A stretch of DNA of 64,000 bases from an uncultured Actinomyces sp. (GCA_900545825.1 URAS01000003.1:1-64000); one strand, 5' to 3'. Positions 1-9,122 are shown, counted from the stretch's first letter. The notes: generated by a model not told the origin, from the letters alone. Made by a program: numbers and translations.

Positions 1-22
1 AACCCCGGCGCAACGAAAGAAA

Positions 23-51
23 ACACTACCCACCCCCACACCCCACGTCAA
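23..51 (-). promoter_or_regulatory. candidate sigma-70-type promoter pointing left, out of the window
   Basis: On the minus strand TTGACG (46-51) is followed after exactly 17 nt by TAGTGT (23-28). This is close to the strong actinobacterial promoter consensus and points towards the left edge. The target lies outside the window. The rest of 1-126 is C-rich on the plus strand, without a convincing ORF. Confidence 0.45.
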
Positions 52-126
52 ACCCAAACCCTATGACCCCCACCACATTCCAGATAATCCGCGGCCTAGC
101 AACGAAAACTCTTGGTTGACTCGACA

Positions 127-163
127 CTGAAGGGGCGGCACGCAGTGCGTGCCGCCCCTTCAG
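127..163 (-). terminator. hairpin terminator downstream of tyrS
   Basis: A perfect inverted repeat with two 18-nt arms around a single central base begins CTGAAGGGGCGG and starts 22 nt past the tyrS stop. There is no clear U-tract, as is common for actinobacterial terminators. Confidence 0.7.
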
Positions 164-185
164 ATGGGGTGAAATGTGGCGCAGG

Positions 186-1457
186 TTACTGGACAACGTG
201 CGCGGCGCCGAGGTTCCTCTTGCCCTTCCGGAACAGAATCCACCCGTCGGCCAGGACGTCCTCGGCGGCGACGACCCGGTCGGGATCGGCGACCTTGACG
301 TTATTGAGGTAGGCCCCGCCGCTTTGGATGGTCTTGCGGGCCGCGCCGCGCGACTTTTCGAAGCCGGCGCCCACGAGGAGGTCGATGATGCTCGTCTGCC
401 CGACGACGGCGTCCTCAGCGGGCATCGGCAGATGCTCGACCGCCGACGTCAACGTAGCGCCGTCGAGTGCCGACAGGTCGCCCTTGCCCCAGAGGGCATC
501 CGTCGCCGCGAGGACACGTTCGAGGGCGTCCTCGCCGTGGACCATCGCCGTGACGTCCGCGGCTAGCGTCTTCTGGGCGACGCGGGCGAACGGGCGCTCG
601 GCGACCTCGGTCTCCAGCTGTTCGATCTCTTCCCGCGTACGGAAGGTGAAGATCTTGAGCATGCGGATGACGTCGGCGTCCTCGGTCCCCAACCAGAATT
701 GGTAGAAGGCGTAGGGGCTCATCATCTCGGGGTTCAGCCAGATCGCGCCGCCCTCGGACTTGCCGAACTTCGTCCCGTCGGACTTCGTGATGATCGGCGT
801 CGTCATGCAGTGGACCTGCTTGCCCTCGGTCTTGCGGATGAGGTCCATGCCGCCGACGAGGTTGCCCCACTGGTCGTTGCCGCCCGTCTCGAGAACACAG
901 CCGTAGCGGCGGTAGAGCTGGAGGAAGTCGTTGGCCTGGAGGATCTGGTAGCTGAACTCCGTGTACGAGATGCCCTCGTCGGAGCTCAACCGGCGGGCCA
1001 CCGCTTCCTTCGACAGCATCGTCCCCATGCGGAAGTTCTTGCCCAGGTCGCGGAGGAAGTCGATCGCCGACATCTCGGACGTCCAATCGAGGTTGTTGAC
1101 CATCGTCGCCGCGGCCGGCCCCTCGAAGTCGAGCAGCTTTTCGATCTGTTCGCGCAGCTTGTCGACCCAGCCGGCGACGACCTCTTTGGAATGGAGCTGG
1201 CGTTCGCCGCTCATCCGCGGGTCGCCGATCAGGCCGGTCGCACCACCCACGAGGGCGAGGGGACGGTGGCCGGCGCGCTGAAGGTGCTTCATGAGGAGCA
1301 GTTGGACAAGGTGACCGTGGTGCAGCGAGGGCGCGGTGGGATCGAAGCCGCAATAGAAGGTCACGGGGCCGGCGGCCAGGTCGCGCCTAATCGCTTCGAG
1401 ATCCGAGTATTGCTCGATGAGCCCGCGCCAACGGAGCTCGTCAATAATGTCGCTCAC
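186..1457 (-). CDS. tyrS: tyrosyl-tRNA synthetase
   Basis: This cytoplasmic class I aminoacyl-tRNA synthetase charges tRNA-Tyr with tyrosine. The 423-residue protein has normal family length. The HIGH-type signature is HHGHL at residues 46-50 and the KMSKS-type loop appears as KFGKSEGG at about residue 231. A C-terminal S4-like RNA-binding segment includes SRGAARKTIQSGGAYLNN. The start is GTG at 1457, preceded by AAGGAG about 6 nt upstream. A -10-like TAGAGT (1509-1514, minus) lies about 50 nt upstream. The leader between them contains a small 6-bp hairpin (1485-1502). No T-box was recognised. It lies downstream of argH but is separated from it by a terminator-like hairpin. Confidence 0.97.
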   Translation of the reverse strand: MSDIIDELRWRGLIEQYSDLEAIRRDLAAGPVTFYCGFDPTAPSLHHGHLVQLLLMKHLQRAGHRPLALVGGATGLIGDPRMSGERQLHSKEVVAGWVDKLREQIEKLLDFEGPAAATMVNNLDWTSEMSAIDFLRDLGKNFRMGTMLSKEAVARRLSSDEGISYTEFSYQILQANDFLQLYRRYGCVLETGGNDQWGNLVGGMDLIRKTEGKQVHCMTTPIITKSDGTKFGKSEGGAIWLNPEMMSPYAFYQFWLGTEDADVIRMLKIFTFRTREEIEQLETEVAERPFARVAQKTLAADVTAMVHGEDALERVLAATDALWGKGDLSALDGATLTSAVEHLPMPAEDAVVGQTSIIDLLVGAGFEKSRGAARKTIQSGGAYLNNVKVADPDRVVAAEDVLADGWILFRKGKRNLGAAHVVQ

Positions 1458-1552
1458 CGCAACTCCTTCATTTGCCTGTCAACACGGGGATGTGTTTCCC
1501 CGGTGGTCACTCTACCAACGTCGCGTCCGATTCCTCGGGGCCTGATCTACCA

Positions 1553-1584
1553 GTGGGCGGGCAGGGTCTCCCCCACCCGCCCAC
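1553..1584 (-). terminator. hairpin terminator after argH
   Basis: Nine-bp arms GTGGGCGGG and CCCGCCCAC flank a 14-nt loop, just past the argH stop at 1602. A run of four T follows on the plus-strand side. Confidence 0.55.
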
Positions 1585-1601
1585 CTTTTCTCCTCCACGA
1601 A

Positions 1602-3026
1602 TCAGTGGAAATCGAGCGTGTCGGAAGCGAACGCTCGAGCCTCGTCGATCGTCGCCCGGGCCCGGGCCAACTGTTCGTGGACCCGTTCGGGCGCCGTCCC
1701 ACCCTGGCCGTTGCGCGAACGCACCGACCCGGCCACCGTGAGGACCTCGCGGACCTTGGGCGTCAATGCGGGATCGATCGCGGCAAACTCGGCGTCGGTC
1801 AGGTCGGCCAGTTCCTTACCCTGCTTTTCGGCGCAGGCGACACAGCGACCCGCGACCTCGTGCGCCTTGCGGAAGGGCATGCCCGTCCGGACGAGGAACT
1901 CGGCGATGTCGGTGGCGAGCGAGAATCCCTGCGGGGCCAGCTCCTCCATCCGCGCGAGGTTGAGGGTCATCGTCTGGATCATTCCGGCGACCGCCGGCAG
2001 GAGGACGTCGAGGGTGTCGATCTGGTCGAACACCGGCTCCTTGTCCTCTTGGAGGTCGCGGTCGTAGGCCAGGGGCAGCCCCTTGAGCATCGACAGCATG
2101 GCGGTGAGGTCGCCAATCATGCGGCCCGCCTTGCCGCGGCCCAGCTCGGCGACGTCGGGGTTCTTCTTCTGCGGCATGATCGACGAGCCCGTCGAGAAGG
2201 CGTCATCCAGCGTCACATAGTCGAATTCCTTCGTATTCCAGATGACGATCTCCTCGCACAGGCGTGAGATGTCGACGCCGATCATCGCGCAGATAAACGC
2301 GAATTCGGTCGTGACGTCGCGCGACGCCGTCGCGTCGATCGAGTTGGCGCTGCACGTCGTGAACGCCAAGTCGGCGGCGATCGCCTGGGGATCCATCCCC
2401 AGCGTGTTCCCGGCGAGGGCGGCCGCCCCGTACGGGCTCTCGGCAGCGCGCCGATCCCAGTCGCGGAACCGATCGATATCGCGCAAGAGTGGCCACGCGT
2501 GCGCCGCAAGATGATGGGCGACGAGGACGGGCTGCGCGTGCTGCATGTGGGTGCGCCCCGGCATGCAGGCATCGCCCGCCGCCTCGGCCTGGTCGAGCAG
2601 GGCCGCCACGACGTCGAGGACACGCACCGTCAAGTGGCGCGCCTCGCGGCGCAGATACATGCGGATGAGCGTGGCGATCTGGTCGTTGCGCGATCGCCCC
2701 GCGCGCAGCTTGCCCCCCAGCTCCTCGCCGAGGATTTCGAGGAGGCCGCGCTCGAGCGCCGTGTGGACGTCCTCGTCGGACGGATCGGGACCGAACCGGC
2801 CGTCGGCCACGCGTTCCTCCAGCTCGGTGAGGGCGGCAAGCATCTGCTCGCCTTCTTCGGGCGTGAGGATTCCGACCGCGACAAGCTGGCGGGCGTGGGC
2901 CCGAGAGCCCGCGAGGTCACATGCGGCGAGCCGGAAGTCGAAATGCGTCGACACCGACAGCGCCGCCAAGGCGTCGGCGGGGCCCCCGGTGAAACGGCCA
3001 CCCCACAGGGAAATCCCGCCGCTCAC
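1602..3026 (-). CDS. argH: argininosuccinate lyase
   Basis: This enzyme cleaves argininosuccinate to arginine and fumarate, the last step of arginine synthesis. The 474-aa protein belongs to the fumarase/aspartase superfamily, and the family signature GSSIMPQKKNP is intact. N-terminal LWGGRF and the SRNDQ segment (GRSRNDQIAT) are typical of ArgH. The start is GTG at 3026 and overlaps the argG stop by four bases (GTGA), so the two genes are translationally coupled. It is the last gene of the arg operon and is followed by a hairpin. Expression is probably controlled by ArgR through the ARG boxes upstream of argC. Confidence 0.97.
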   Translation of the reverse strand: MSGGISLWGGRFTGGPADALAALSVSTHFDFRLAACDLAGSRAHARQLVAVGILTPEEGEQMLAALTELEERVADGRFGPDPSDEDVHTALERGLLEILGEELGGKLRAGRSRNDQIATLIRMYLRREARHLTVRVLDVVAALLDQAEAAGDACMPGRTHMQHAQPVLVAHHLAAHAWPLLRDIDRFRDWDRRAAESPYGAAALAGNTLGMDPQAIAADLAFTTCSANSIDATASRDVTTEFAFICAMIGVDISRLCEEIVIWNTKEFDYVTLDDAFSTGSSIMPQKKNPDVAELGRGKAGRMIGDLTAMLSMLKGLPLAYDRDLQEDKEPVFDQIDTLDVLLPAVAGMIQTMTLNLARMEELAPQGFSLATDIAEFLVRTGMPFRKAHEVAGRCVACAEKQGKELADLTDAEFAAIDPALTPKVREVLTVAGSVRSRNGQGGTAPERVHEQLARARATIDEARAFASDTLDFH

Positions 3027-4255
3027 AGCGCACCGACTCCGTAGTCCTCGCCCTTGCCGAAGGCCACGTCACGCGCGGCCGCGAGCTTCGTCGGCAGCCC
3101 GTAGATGTCGATGAAACCGCGCGAGGACGACTGGTCGAACGTGTCGCCCGAGTCGTAGGTCGCCAGGCTGAAGTCGTAGAGTGCCTGGTCGGAGCGCCGC
3201 CCCGTCACCGTCGCGCGGCCACCGTGGAGCGTCATCCGGATCTCGCCGGTCACGTACGCCTGGGTGTCGTCGATGAACGCGTCGAGCGACTTCTTCAACG
3301 GCGAATACCACTGGCCGTCGTAGACCAGCTCGGCCCACCGCGTGTCGACCGTCCGCTTGAACCGCGCCTGCTCGCGCTCGATCGTCACGCGCTCGAGCTC
3401 GGCGTGGGCCTCGATGAGGGCAACCGCCCCCGGGCACTCGTAGACCTCACGCGACTTGATACCGACCAGGCGATCCTCGACGAGGTCGATCCGGCCGATA
3501 CCCTGGGCGCCCGCGCGCCTGTTCATCTCTTGGATGACCTCGAGCGGAGTCATCTCCTTCCCGTCGATGGCCACGGGGATGCCCTCGACGAAGCGGATTG
3601 TCACTTCGTCCGGCAGCGGCGGATACGTCGGATCGTCGGTGTAGACGTAGACGTCCTTGGTCGGGGCATTCCAGATGTCCTCGAGGTAGCCCGTCTCGAC
3701 GGCGCGGCCCCACACGTTCTGGTCGATCGAGAACGGATTGTGCTTCGTCGTCTCGATGGGAAGGTCGTGCTTCTCGGCATACTCGATGGCGACGTCACGG
3801 GTGAGCGCAAGGTCACGGACCGGCGAAATACACGTCATGTCGGGGGCCTGCGACGTAATCGACACCTCGAAACGGACCTGGTCGTTGCCCTTGCCCGTGC
3901 AACCGTGGGCCACCGTCGTCGCCCCAAACTGCCGCGCCGCACGCACCAGATGCTTAGTGATCACCGGGCGCGACAGCGCCGACACCAGCGGGTATACCCC
4001 CATGTAGCGGCCATTCGCCTTGAGGCCGCGCATGCAGTAGTCCTCGGCAAACTCGTCCTTCGCGTCTGCCACATAGGCGTCTACCGCGCCACAGTCGAGG
4101 GCACGCTGCCGAACGACCTCGAGGTCCTCGCCCCCCTGACCGACGTCAACCGCGACGGCGATGACGTCTTTCCCCGTCTGCTCGCCGATCCACCCGATCG
4201 CCACCGACGTATCGAGACCACCCGAATAGGCCAGAACGACCTTGTCTTTACTCAT
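3023..4255 (-). CDS. argG: argininosuccinate synthase
   Basis: This enzyme condenses citrulline and aspartate using ATP, giving argininosuccinate. The N-terminal PP-loop LAYSGGLDTS marks the ATP pyrophosphatase family. Later blocks such as HGCTGKGNDQVRFE and SPVRDL are characteristic. I chose ATG 4255 (MSKDKVV, 410 aa), which matches the family's usual N-terminus; ATG 4261 would add two residues. The open frame continues upstream to 4714 only because it is antiphase to argR. The start overlaps the end of argR, with a purine-rich AAGAAAG site about 8 nt upstream. The last bases overlap argH. Confidence 0.97.
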   Translation of the reverse strand: MSKDKVVLAYSGGLDTSVAIGWIGEQTGKDVIAVAVDVGQGGEDLEVVRQRALDCGAVDAYVADAKDEFAEDYCMRGLKANGRYMGVYPLVSALSRPVITKHLVRAARQFGATTVAHGCTGKGNDQVRFEVSITSQAPDMTCISPVRDLALTRDVAIEYAEKHDLPIETTKHNPFSIDQNVWGRAVETGYLEDIWNAPTKDVYVYTDDPTYPPLPDEVTIRFVEGIPVAIDGKEMTPLEVIQEMNRRAGAQGIGRIDLVEDRLVGIKSREVYECPGAVALIEAHAELERVTIEREQARFKRTVDTRWAELVYDGQWYSPLKKSLDAFIDDTQAYVTGEIRMTLHGGRATVTGRRSDQALYDFSLATYDSGDTFDQSSSRGFIDIYGLPTKLAAARDVAFGKGEDYGVGAL

Positions 4256-4781
4256 TGTCATCACTTTCTTCATTCGTCTTACTGGAGGGCATATGGTCGA
4301 TAAAACCGAGCAGATGGGTGATCGCTTGCGTCGCGTCGTGAGGAGTTCGGCAGATGAGGAGAATTGTGTCGTCTCCACCGATCGTTCCCACAACGCCCTC
4401 GAGCACCGCCCGGTCGATTGCGGAGGCCAGCAGTTGAGCCGCACCGGCGGGTGTCCGCAAGACCACCTGATTACCCACGCGATCGCAGGCCACCAAGAGT
4501 TCCTGACACCACCGTTCGAGCTGCGAGACCGTGGCCTCCTCGGCTCGTCGAAGACCACCGTCGCTTGGTAGCGAATACAGTGGTCGGCCTGCTCTCGTGC
4601 GCACCTTCGTCGCCTTGAGCTCCATAAGATCGCGAGACAGCGTGGCTTGTGTGACGTCGATGCCCTCGGTCGCCAGGCGCTCGCGCAAGAGCACCTGGGA
4701 CGAGATCTCTTCATTCATGATGAGGTCGGCGACCCGTGCCTGGCGGGCCGACTTCGTGAGGGGGATGGCGACCGAAGACAC
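4248..4781 (-). CDS. argR: arginine repressor ArgR
   Basis: This is the arginine-responsive transcription regulator of the operon. The 177-aa protein has a winged-helix N-terminal half (KSARQARVADLIMNEEISSQ, then the recognition-helix segment TQATLSRDLMEL). The C-terminal hexamerisation and arginine-binding half contains GTIGGDDTILLICR. I chose GTG 4781 because GGAGGT lies 9 nt upstream and it overlaps the argD stop by one base (TAGTG); an in-frame ATG at 4811 has no such site. In most actinobacterial operons argF lies between argD and argR. Here argR directly abuts argD. It likely binds the AT-rich boxes upstream of argC. Confidence 0.93.
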   Translation of the reverse strand: MSSVAIPLTKSARQARVADLIMNEEISSQVLLRERLATEGIDVTQATLSRDLMELKATKVRTRAGRPLYSLPSDGGLRRAEEATVSQLERWCQELLVACDRVGNQVVLRTPAGAAQLLASAIDRAVLEGVVGTIGGDDTILLICRTPHDATQAITHLLGFIDHMPSSKTNEESDDNE

Positions 4782-6001
4782 TAGCCTGTGACCTCCTTGA
4801 TGGCCTGGCACAGCACAGTCGGCACGTCGGCGACGTCATCGAACGAGACGATGAGCGGCGGCGCAAACCGCAGTGTGTGCGGCCCGGTCGCGTTGGCGAT
4901 GATGCCGTGGCGCGCGGCCAACTGGGCGACGACGGCGGGGGCGTCGACGCCGACGAGGTCGACGCCGATGAGGAGCCCCTCCCCGCGCACGGCCGACACG
5001 ACGTCGGGCCCGAGGTCGCGGAGCGCCTGGGCAAACCGGGCCCCGACGGCCGTCACATGATCGAGGAGATGGTCGTCCTCGAGCGTGCGGATCGTCGCGA
5101 CGACGGCCGCGGCGGCCAGCGGGTTTCCGCCGAACGTCGTGCCGTGGGCACCCGGGGTGAGCACCTGACCGGCTTCGCCCAGGCCGATACACGCGCCGAC
5201 GGGCACGCCCGCGCCCAGCCCTTTCGCCAGGGTGACGACGTCGGGAACAATGGGCTGGCCCGAGGCGTCGGTAAACGCGTGATGCGCCATCCAGCGGCCC
5301 GTGCGCCCGACGCCCGTCTGGACCTCGTCGACAACCAGGTAGGCCCCATAGTCCCGAGTAATGCGGCGGGCCGCCGCGACAAACTCGGGGTCGAGCGGAT
5401 AGACGCCGGCCTCGCCCTGGATCGACTCGATGAACAGACCGCCGACGTCCTCGCCCATCGCCGCTTCCAGCGCCTCGACCGTCGGGTCGATGAATTCAAC
5501 GCCGGGAAGCAGCGGCTCGAAGGGCGCCCGGTAGGCTTCCTTCCACGTGAGCGCCAGCGCGCCGGTCGAACGGCCGTGGAAGGCGTGGTTGAGGGCAAGC
5601 AGGCGCGGCCGACCGGGCCCCGCGTGCTTGCGGACGATCTTGATGGCGGCCTCGTTGGCCTCGGTGCCGGAATTGGCGAAGAAGACGCGCGACCCCTGCG
5701 GGGCCTCGCCGACGCACACCCTCTCGAGGATGAGCTGGGCGGCCTCGATCTGGGGTGGTGTCGCAAAGAAATTCGAGACGTGACCCAGCGTGGCGACCTG
5801 CCGCGAGACCGCGTCGACGATCGCCGGGTGGGCATACCCCAGGCTGTTGACGGCGATACCGCCGAGGAGGTCGAGGTAGCGGTTCCCCTCGGTGTCCCAC
5901 ACGTGGACGCCCTCGCCGCGCTCGAGCACGAGTTTCGGGGTACCAAAAGTGTTCATCACCGCGTGCTCGTAGGCGACGATCTGGTCGGACATCTCTACCA
6001 T
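4781..6001 (-). CDS. argD: acetylornithine aminotransferase
   Basis: This PLP enzyme transaminates N-acetylglutamate semialdehyde to N-acetylornithine. The 406-aa protein is a class III aminotransferase with NSGTEANEAAIK, the conserved Asp in DEVQTGVGRTG, and the PLP lysine in TLAKGLGAGVPVGA. The first ATG (6001) overlaps the end of argB by a few bases; an alternative ATG at 5992 lies two bases after the argB stop. The purine-rich site GGAGGAAGAG favours the first. It is the fourth gene of the operon. Some ArgD enzymes also serve lysine synthesis; nothing here decides that. Confidence 0.95.
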   Translation of the reverse strand: MVEMSDQIVAYEHAVMNTFGTPKLVLERGEGVHVWDTEGNRYLDLLGGIAVNSLGYAHPAIVDAVSRQVATLGHVSNFFATPPQIEAAQLILERVCVGEAPQGSRVFFANSGTEANEAAIKIVRKHAGPGRPRLLALNHAFHGRSTGALALTWKEAYRAPFEPLLPGVEFIDPTVEALEAAMGEDVGGLFIESIQGEAGVYPLDPEFVAAARRITRDYGAYLVVDEVQTGVGRTGRWMAHHAFTDASGQPIVPDVVTLAKGLGAGVPVGACIGLGEAGQVLTPGAHGTTFGGNPLAAAAVVATIRTLEDDHLLDHVTAVGARFAQALRDLGPDVVSAVRGEGLLIGVDLVGVDAPAVVAQLAARHGIIANATGPHTLRFAPPLIVSFDDVADVPTVLCQAIKEVTG

Positions 6002-6906
6002 TGCGGCTCTTCCTCCCGCTCGTCGGGTACGACCATGGTTCCCAGGCCCTTATTGGTGAAGATCTCGAGCAGCATCGAGTGCGGCTGGCGGCCGTCAATG
6101 ATCGTCGCCTGCCCCACGCCGCGGCTCACTGCCTCGATGCACGCGCCAAGTTTGGGCCGCATGCCAGACTCCAGCGTCGGCACCATGGCCCTGGCGGCGG
6201 TGACGCCGATCCGTTCAACCGGCTCTTTGCACGTTGGCCAGTCACGATAGAGCGAATCGATGTCGGTGAGGACGATCATCGACCGTGCGCCCACCGCCGC
6301 GGCGATGTGCGCGGCCGCCGTATCGGCGTTGACGTTGAGGACGTGCGCCGGATTCTCCTCGTTGACGGCAACCGTCGAAATGACGGGAATACGCCCGGCC
6401 GACAGGAGGTCCTCAATCGGGCGCGGGTCGACGGCGGAAATGTCGCCGACCTCGCCGATGTCGACCATGTGCCCCTCAACCTCGGCCATTCGCCGACGCG
6501 CCTTGAGAAGCCCGCCGTCTTCACCCGAGATACCGACGGCCCAAATCGATTCGCGGTTGATGAGCGAAACGAGCTCGCGCTGGACCGACCCGGTGAGGAC
6601 CATCCGGACGACGTCCATGACCTCGGGCGTCGTCACCCGCAGCCCCTGCGTAAACGGCGCGGTGAGGCCGAGCTTCTTGATCATCGCGTTGATCTGGGGG
6701 CCGCCGCCGTGAACGACGATCGGGTTGACACCCCACTGGTGGAGGAAGCGGACGTCCTCGGCGAAGGTCTCCTGCAAGTCCTTCGACGTCATGGCGTTGC
6801 CGCCGTACTTGATGACGATGCGTTCGCCCGAGTATGTGCGCAGCCACGGCATCGTTTCGAGAAGGACGGAAGCTTTGACGTGGGCGGGAATGTCTTGCGT
6901 GCTCAT
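5995..6906 (-). CDS. argB: acetylglutamate kinase
   Basis: This enzyme phosphorylates N-acetylglutamate and is often the arginine-feedback step of the cyclic pathway. The 303-aa protein shows amino-acid kinase family motifs: IVIKYGGNAM near the N-terminus, VVHGGGPQIN for substrate binding, and NVNADTAAAHIA towards the C-terminus. The start ATG 6906 overlaps the argJ stop by four bases (ATGA). The longer frame starting at 6960 lies inside argJ and is rejected. Because argJ encodes the recycling acetyltransferase, ArgB is the expected control point for arginine. Confidence 0.96.
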   Translation of the reverse strand: MSTQDIPAHVKASVLLETMPWLRTYSGERIVIKYGGNAMTSKDLQETFAEDVRFLHQWGVNPIVVHGGGPQINAMIKKLGLTAPFTQGLRVTTPEVMDVVRMVLTGSVQRELVSLINRESIWAVGISGEDGGLLKARRRMAEVEGHMVDIGEVGDISAVDPRPIEDLLSAGRIPVISTVAVNEENPAHVLNVNADTAAAHIAAAVGARSMIVLTDIDSLYRDWPTCKEPVERIGVTAARAMVPTLESGMRPKLGACIEAVSRGVGQATIIDGRQPHSMLLEIFTNKGLGTMVVPDEREEEPQW

Positions 6907-8063
6907 GAGGAATAGGCGCTGTTCTCTTCGACGTAATCGTAGGTAAGGTCGTTCGTCCACACGGTCGCCTGGGCCGAACCGGCCTTGAGGTCGACCGTGA
7001 CGTGGACTTCGCGAGGCGTGAGGTCGACGAGGTCACGGTCGTCGCCCACCTGTCCACCGCGGCAGATCATGACCTCGTTGATCGTCACGTCGACCTCGTC
7101 GGGGTCAAACGGACACGCGTCGGGCGCGAGCGTGCCGAGCGCCGACACGATCCGACCCCAGTTCGGGTCGTTGCCAAAGATTGCGGCCTTAAACAGGTTG
7201 GACCGGGTGATGACGCGGGCGGCGTCCTCGGCCTGGGCTTCGGTGCGCGCGTTGGTGACCGTCACCGCGATGTCATGCGAGGATCCCTCGGCGTCGGCGA
7301 CCAGTTGGCGGGCCAGCGCGGCGCAAACCTCGCTAAGACTCTGGGCAAACTGGTCGCCGTCGGGCTCGGTGCCTGACGCCCCCGACGCCAAGAGGAGGAC
7401 GGTGTCGTTCGTCGACATGCAGCCGTCGGAATCGACCCGGTTGAACGTCGTCTGGCATGCACTGGTCAGGGCGGACTGGGCGAGCTGCGGCGAAATGACC
7501 GCGTCGGTCGTGATGACGACGAGCATCGTCGCGAGACCCGGCGCGAGCATCCCCGCGCCCTTCGCCATGCCGCCGACGACGTAGCCGGGACCGGCGACCT
7601 GGGCCTCTTTGGCCTTCGTGTCCGTCGTGCGAATCGCCTCGGCCGCGTCGTTCCCGCCGTCGGGCGAGAGCGCCGCCGCGGCGCCCGCGACGCCGGACAG
7701 AAGCTTGTCCATCGGCAGCGGGACGCCGATCATCCCCGTCGAGCAGACGAGGACGTCCGTCGGTGCGCAGTCGAGTTCGTCGGCAACGACGTGGCACGTT
7801 TCCTCGGCGTCGGCCAGGCCCGCCTGGCCCGTGCAGGCATTGGCGCATCCCGAGTTGAGGATGACCGCCCGCGCGTGGCCCGCCGCCACACGGTCGCGCG
7901 AGACGACGACCGGCGCCGCGGCGAAACGGTTCGACGTGAACTGGCCGGCGGCAACAAACTGCGGGCCCTGGTTGACGACGAGGGCGACGTCCGGCTTGCC
8001 CGTCGACTTGATGGATGCGGCGACGCCCGCCGCGAGAAAACCCTGTGCTGCGGTGACGCTCAC
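6903..8063 (-). CDS. argJ: bifunctional ornithine acetyltransferase / N-acetylglutamate synthase
   Basis: ArgJ transfers the acetyl group from N-acetylornithine to glutamate and so closes the acetyl cycle. The 386-aa precursor has the self-cleavage region KGAGMLAPGLATMLVVITT, in which the Thr of ATML is the expected nucleophile that separates the alpha and beta chains. The start is GTG 8063, sharing GTGA with the argC stop. The larger ORF extending to 8261 is antiphase inside argC. Presence of argJ argues that a separate argE or argA is not needed. Confidence 0.95.
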   Translation of the reverse strand: MSVTAAQGFLAAGVAASIKSTGKPDVALVVNQGPQFVAAGQFTSNRFAAAPVVVSRDRVAAGHARAVILNSGCANACTGQAGLADAEETCHVVADELDCAPTDVLVCSTGMIGVPLPMDKLLSGVAGAAAALSPDGGNDAAEAIRTTDTKAKEAQVAGPGYVVGGMAKGAGMLAPGLATMLVVITTDAVISPQLAQSALTSACQTTFNRVDSDGCMSTNDTVLLLASGASGTEPDGDQFAQSLSEVCAALARQLVADAEGSSHDIAVTVTNARTEAQAEDAARVITRSNLFKAAIFGNDPNWGRIVSALGTLAPDACPFDPDEVDVTINEVMICRGGQVGDDRDLVDLTPREVHVTVDLKAGSAQATVWTNDLTYDYVEENSAYSS

Positions 8064-9121
8064 GGCGCGACCCCTTCCGTCGAAAGCCCGGCCCACTCGT
8101 CGAGGCCGAGGGCGATGTTGGTCGACTGGATCGCGGCCGCGGCCGTGCCCTTGCCGAGATTGTCGATGGCGCTGAGCATGACCAGCTGGCCCGAGCGCTC
8201 GTCGATCGCATAGTTGATCATCGCGCGGGCCGACCCGGTGACCGTCCCCGTCGTCGGCCATACCCCGTTAGCGAGCACGTCGATGAGCGGCTCGTCGGCG
8301 TAGCAGGCGTAGGCCTCGGCGACCTGGTCACGCGTGACGCCGGGCTTGAGCGGCGCGGTCGTCGTCGCGAGGATGCCCCGCGAGAACGGGACGAGGACGG
8401 GGGTGAAGGTAACCGCCACATCGGTTCCACCAGCGACCTGGAGGTTTTGGATGATCTCGGGAATGTGCCGGTGCGTGCCGCCCACGCCGTAGGGCTGGGC
8501 CGACCCCAAGGCGACCGACGCCATGAGGTGCGGCTTGAGCGACTTGCCGGCGCCCGAATAGCCGACGGCGAGCGTCGCCGTCAGCGAACTGACGTCGATG
8601 AGCCCCGCGGCGACGGCGGGCTGGGCGGCGAGCGTCACCGCGGTGACGTTGCAGCCGGGAACCGCGATCCGCCGCGAATCGGCGAGGATCGCGCGCTGGG
8701 CGGCCGCCCGCTTCTCGCCGGCGTGAAGCAGCTCGGGCATCCCGTAATCCCAGGCGCCCGCGTATTCAGAGCCGTAATAATGCTGCCACTCGTCCGCGCT
8801 GGTCAACCGGTGGTCGGCCCCGCAGTCGACGAGGATACCGTTGCCGCCCTCGGCTTCTATCTGGGCCGTCACCTGGCCGGATGCGCCGTGCGGGAGCGCG
8901 AGGAAGACGACGTCGACCTCGGCCAGCTTGGCCGGGTCCGTCGGCTCGACGACCCGCGACGCGAGCTGGGGAAGGTGCGGGTGAAACTCACCCAACGCCC
9001 GCCCCGCCGACGAGGCGGCGGTGACGAGAGTGGGCTCTAACTGAGGATGCGCGAGGAGGTACCGAAGGACCTCGCCCCCGGCGTAACCGGTCGCGCCAAC
9101 GACTGCTGCTCGAATAACCAC
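8060..9121 (-). CDS. argC: N-acetyl-gamma-glutamyl-phosphate reductase
   Basis: This NADPH-dependent reductase makes N-acetylglutamate semialdehyde. The 353-aa protein opens with a Rossmann glycine motif (VVGATGYAGGEVLR), and the catalytic Cys lies in VPGCNVTAVTLA. It is the first gene of the arg operon. The start codon is GTG at 9121. There is no Shine-Dalgarno sequence. Instead a -10-like TATTTT lies 6 nt upstream, so the mRNA may be leaderless. Two ARG-box-like AT-rich elements cover the promoter, which fits direct ArgR repression. Confidence 0.95.
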   Translation of the reverse strand: MVIRAAVVGATGYAGGEVLRYLLAHPQLEPTLVTAASSAGRALGEFHPHLPQLASRVVEPTDPAKLAEVDVVFLALPHGASGQVTAQIEAEGGNGILVDCGADHRLTSADEWQHYYGSEYAGAWDYGMPELLHAGEKRAAAQRAILADSRRIAVPGCNVTAVTLAAQPAVAAGLIDVSSLTATLAVGYSGAGKSLKPHLMASVALGSAQPYGVGGTHRHIPEIIQNLQVAGGTDVAVTFTPVLVPFSRGILATTTAPLKPGVTRDQVAEAYACYADEPLIDVLANGVWPTTGTVTGSARAMINYAIDERSGQLVMLSAIDNLGKGTAAAAIQSTNIALGLDEWAGLSTEGVAP

Positions 9122-9122
9122 C

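Noticed and set aside
1458..1601. T-box leader for tyrS
   Set aside because: No T-box core sequence or specifier loop was recognisable; there is only a short hairpin and a promoter-like -10.
4256..4714. Upstream extension of argG
   Set aside because: It overlaps argR in another frame; ArgG proteins start at the PP-loop region.
4782..4811. ATG 4811 as argR start
   Set aside because: GTG 4781 has GGAGGT 9 nt upstream and couples to the argD stop; the upstream ATG has no ribosome site.
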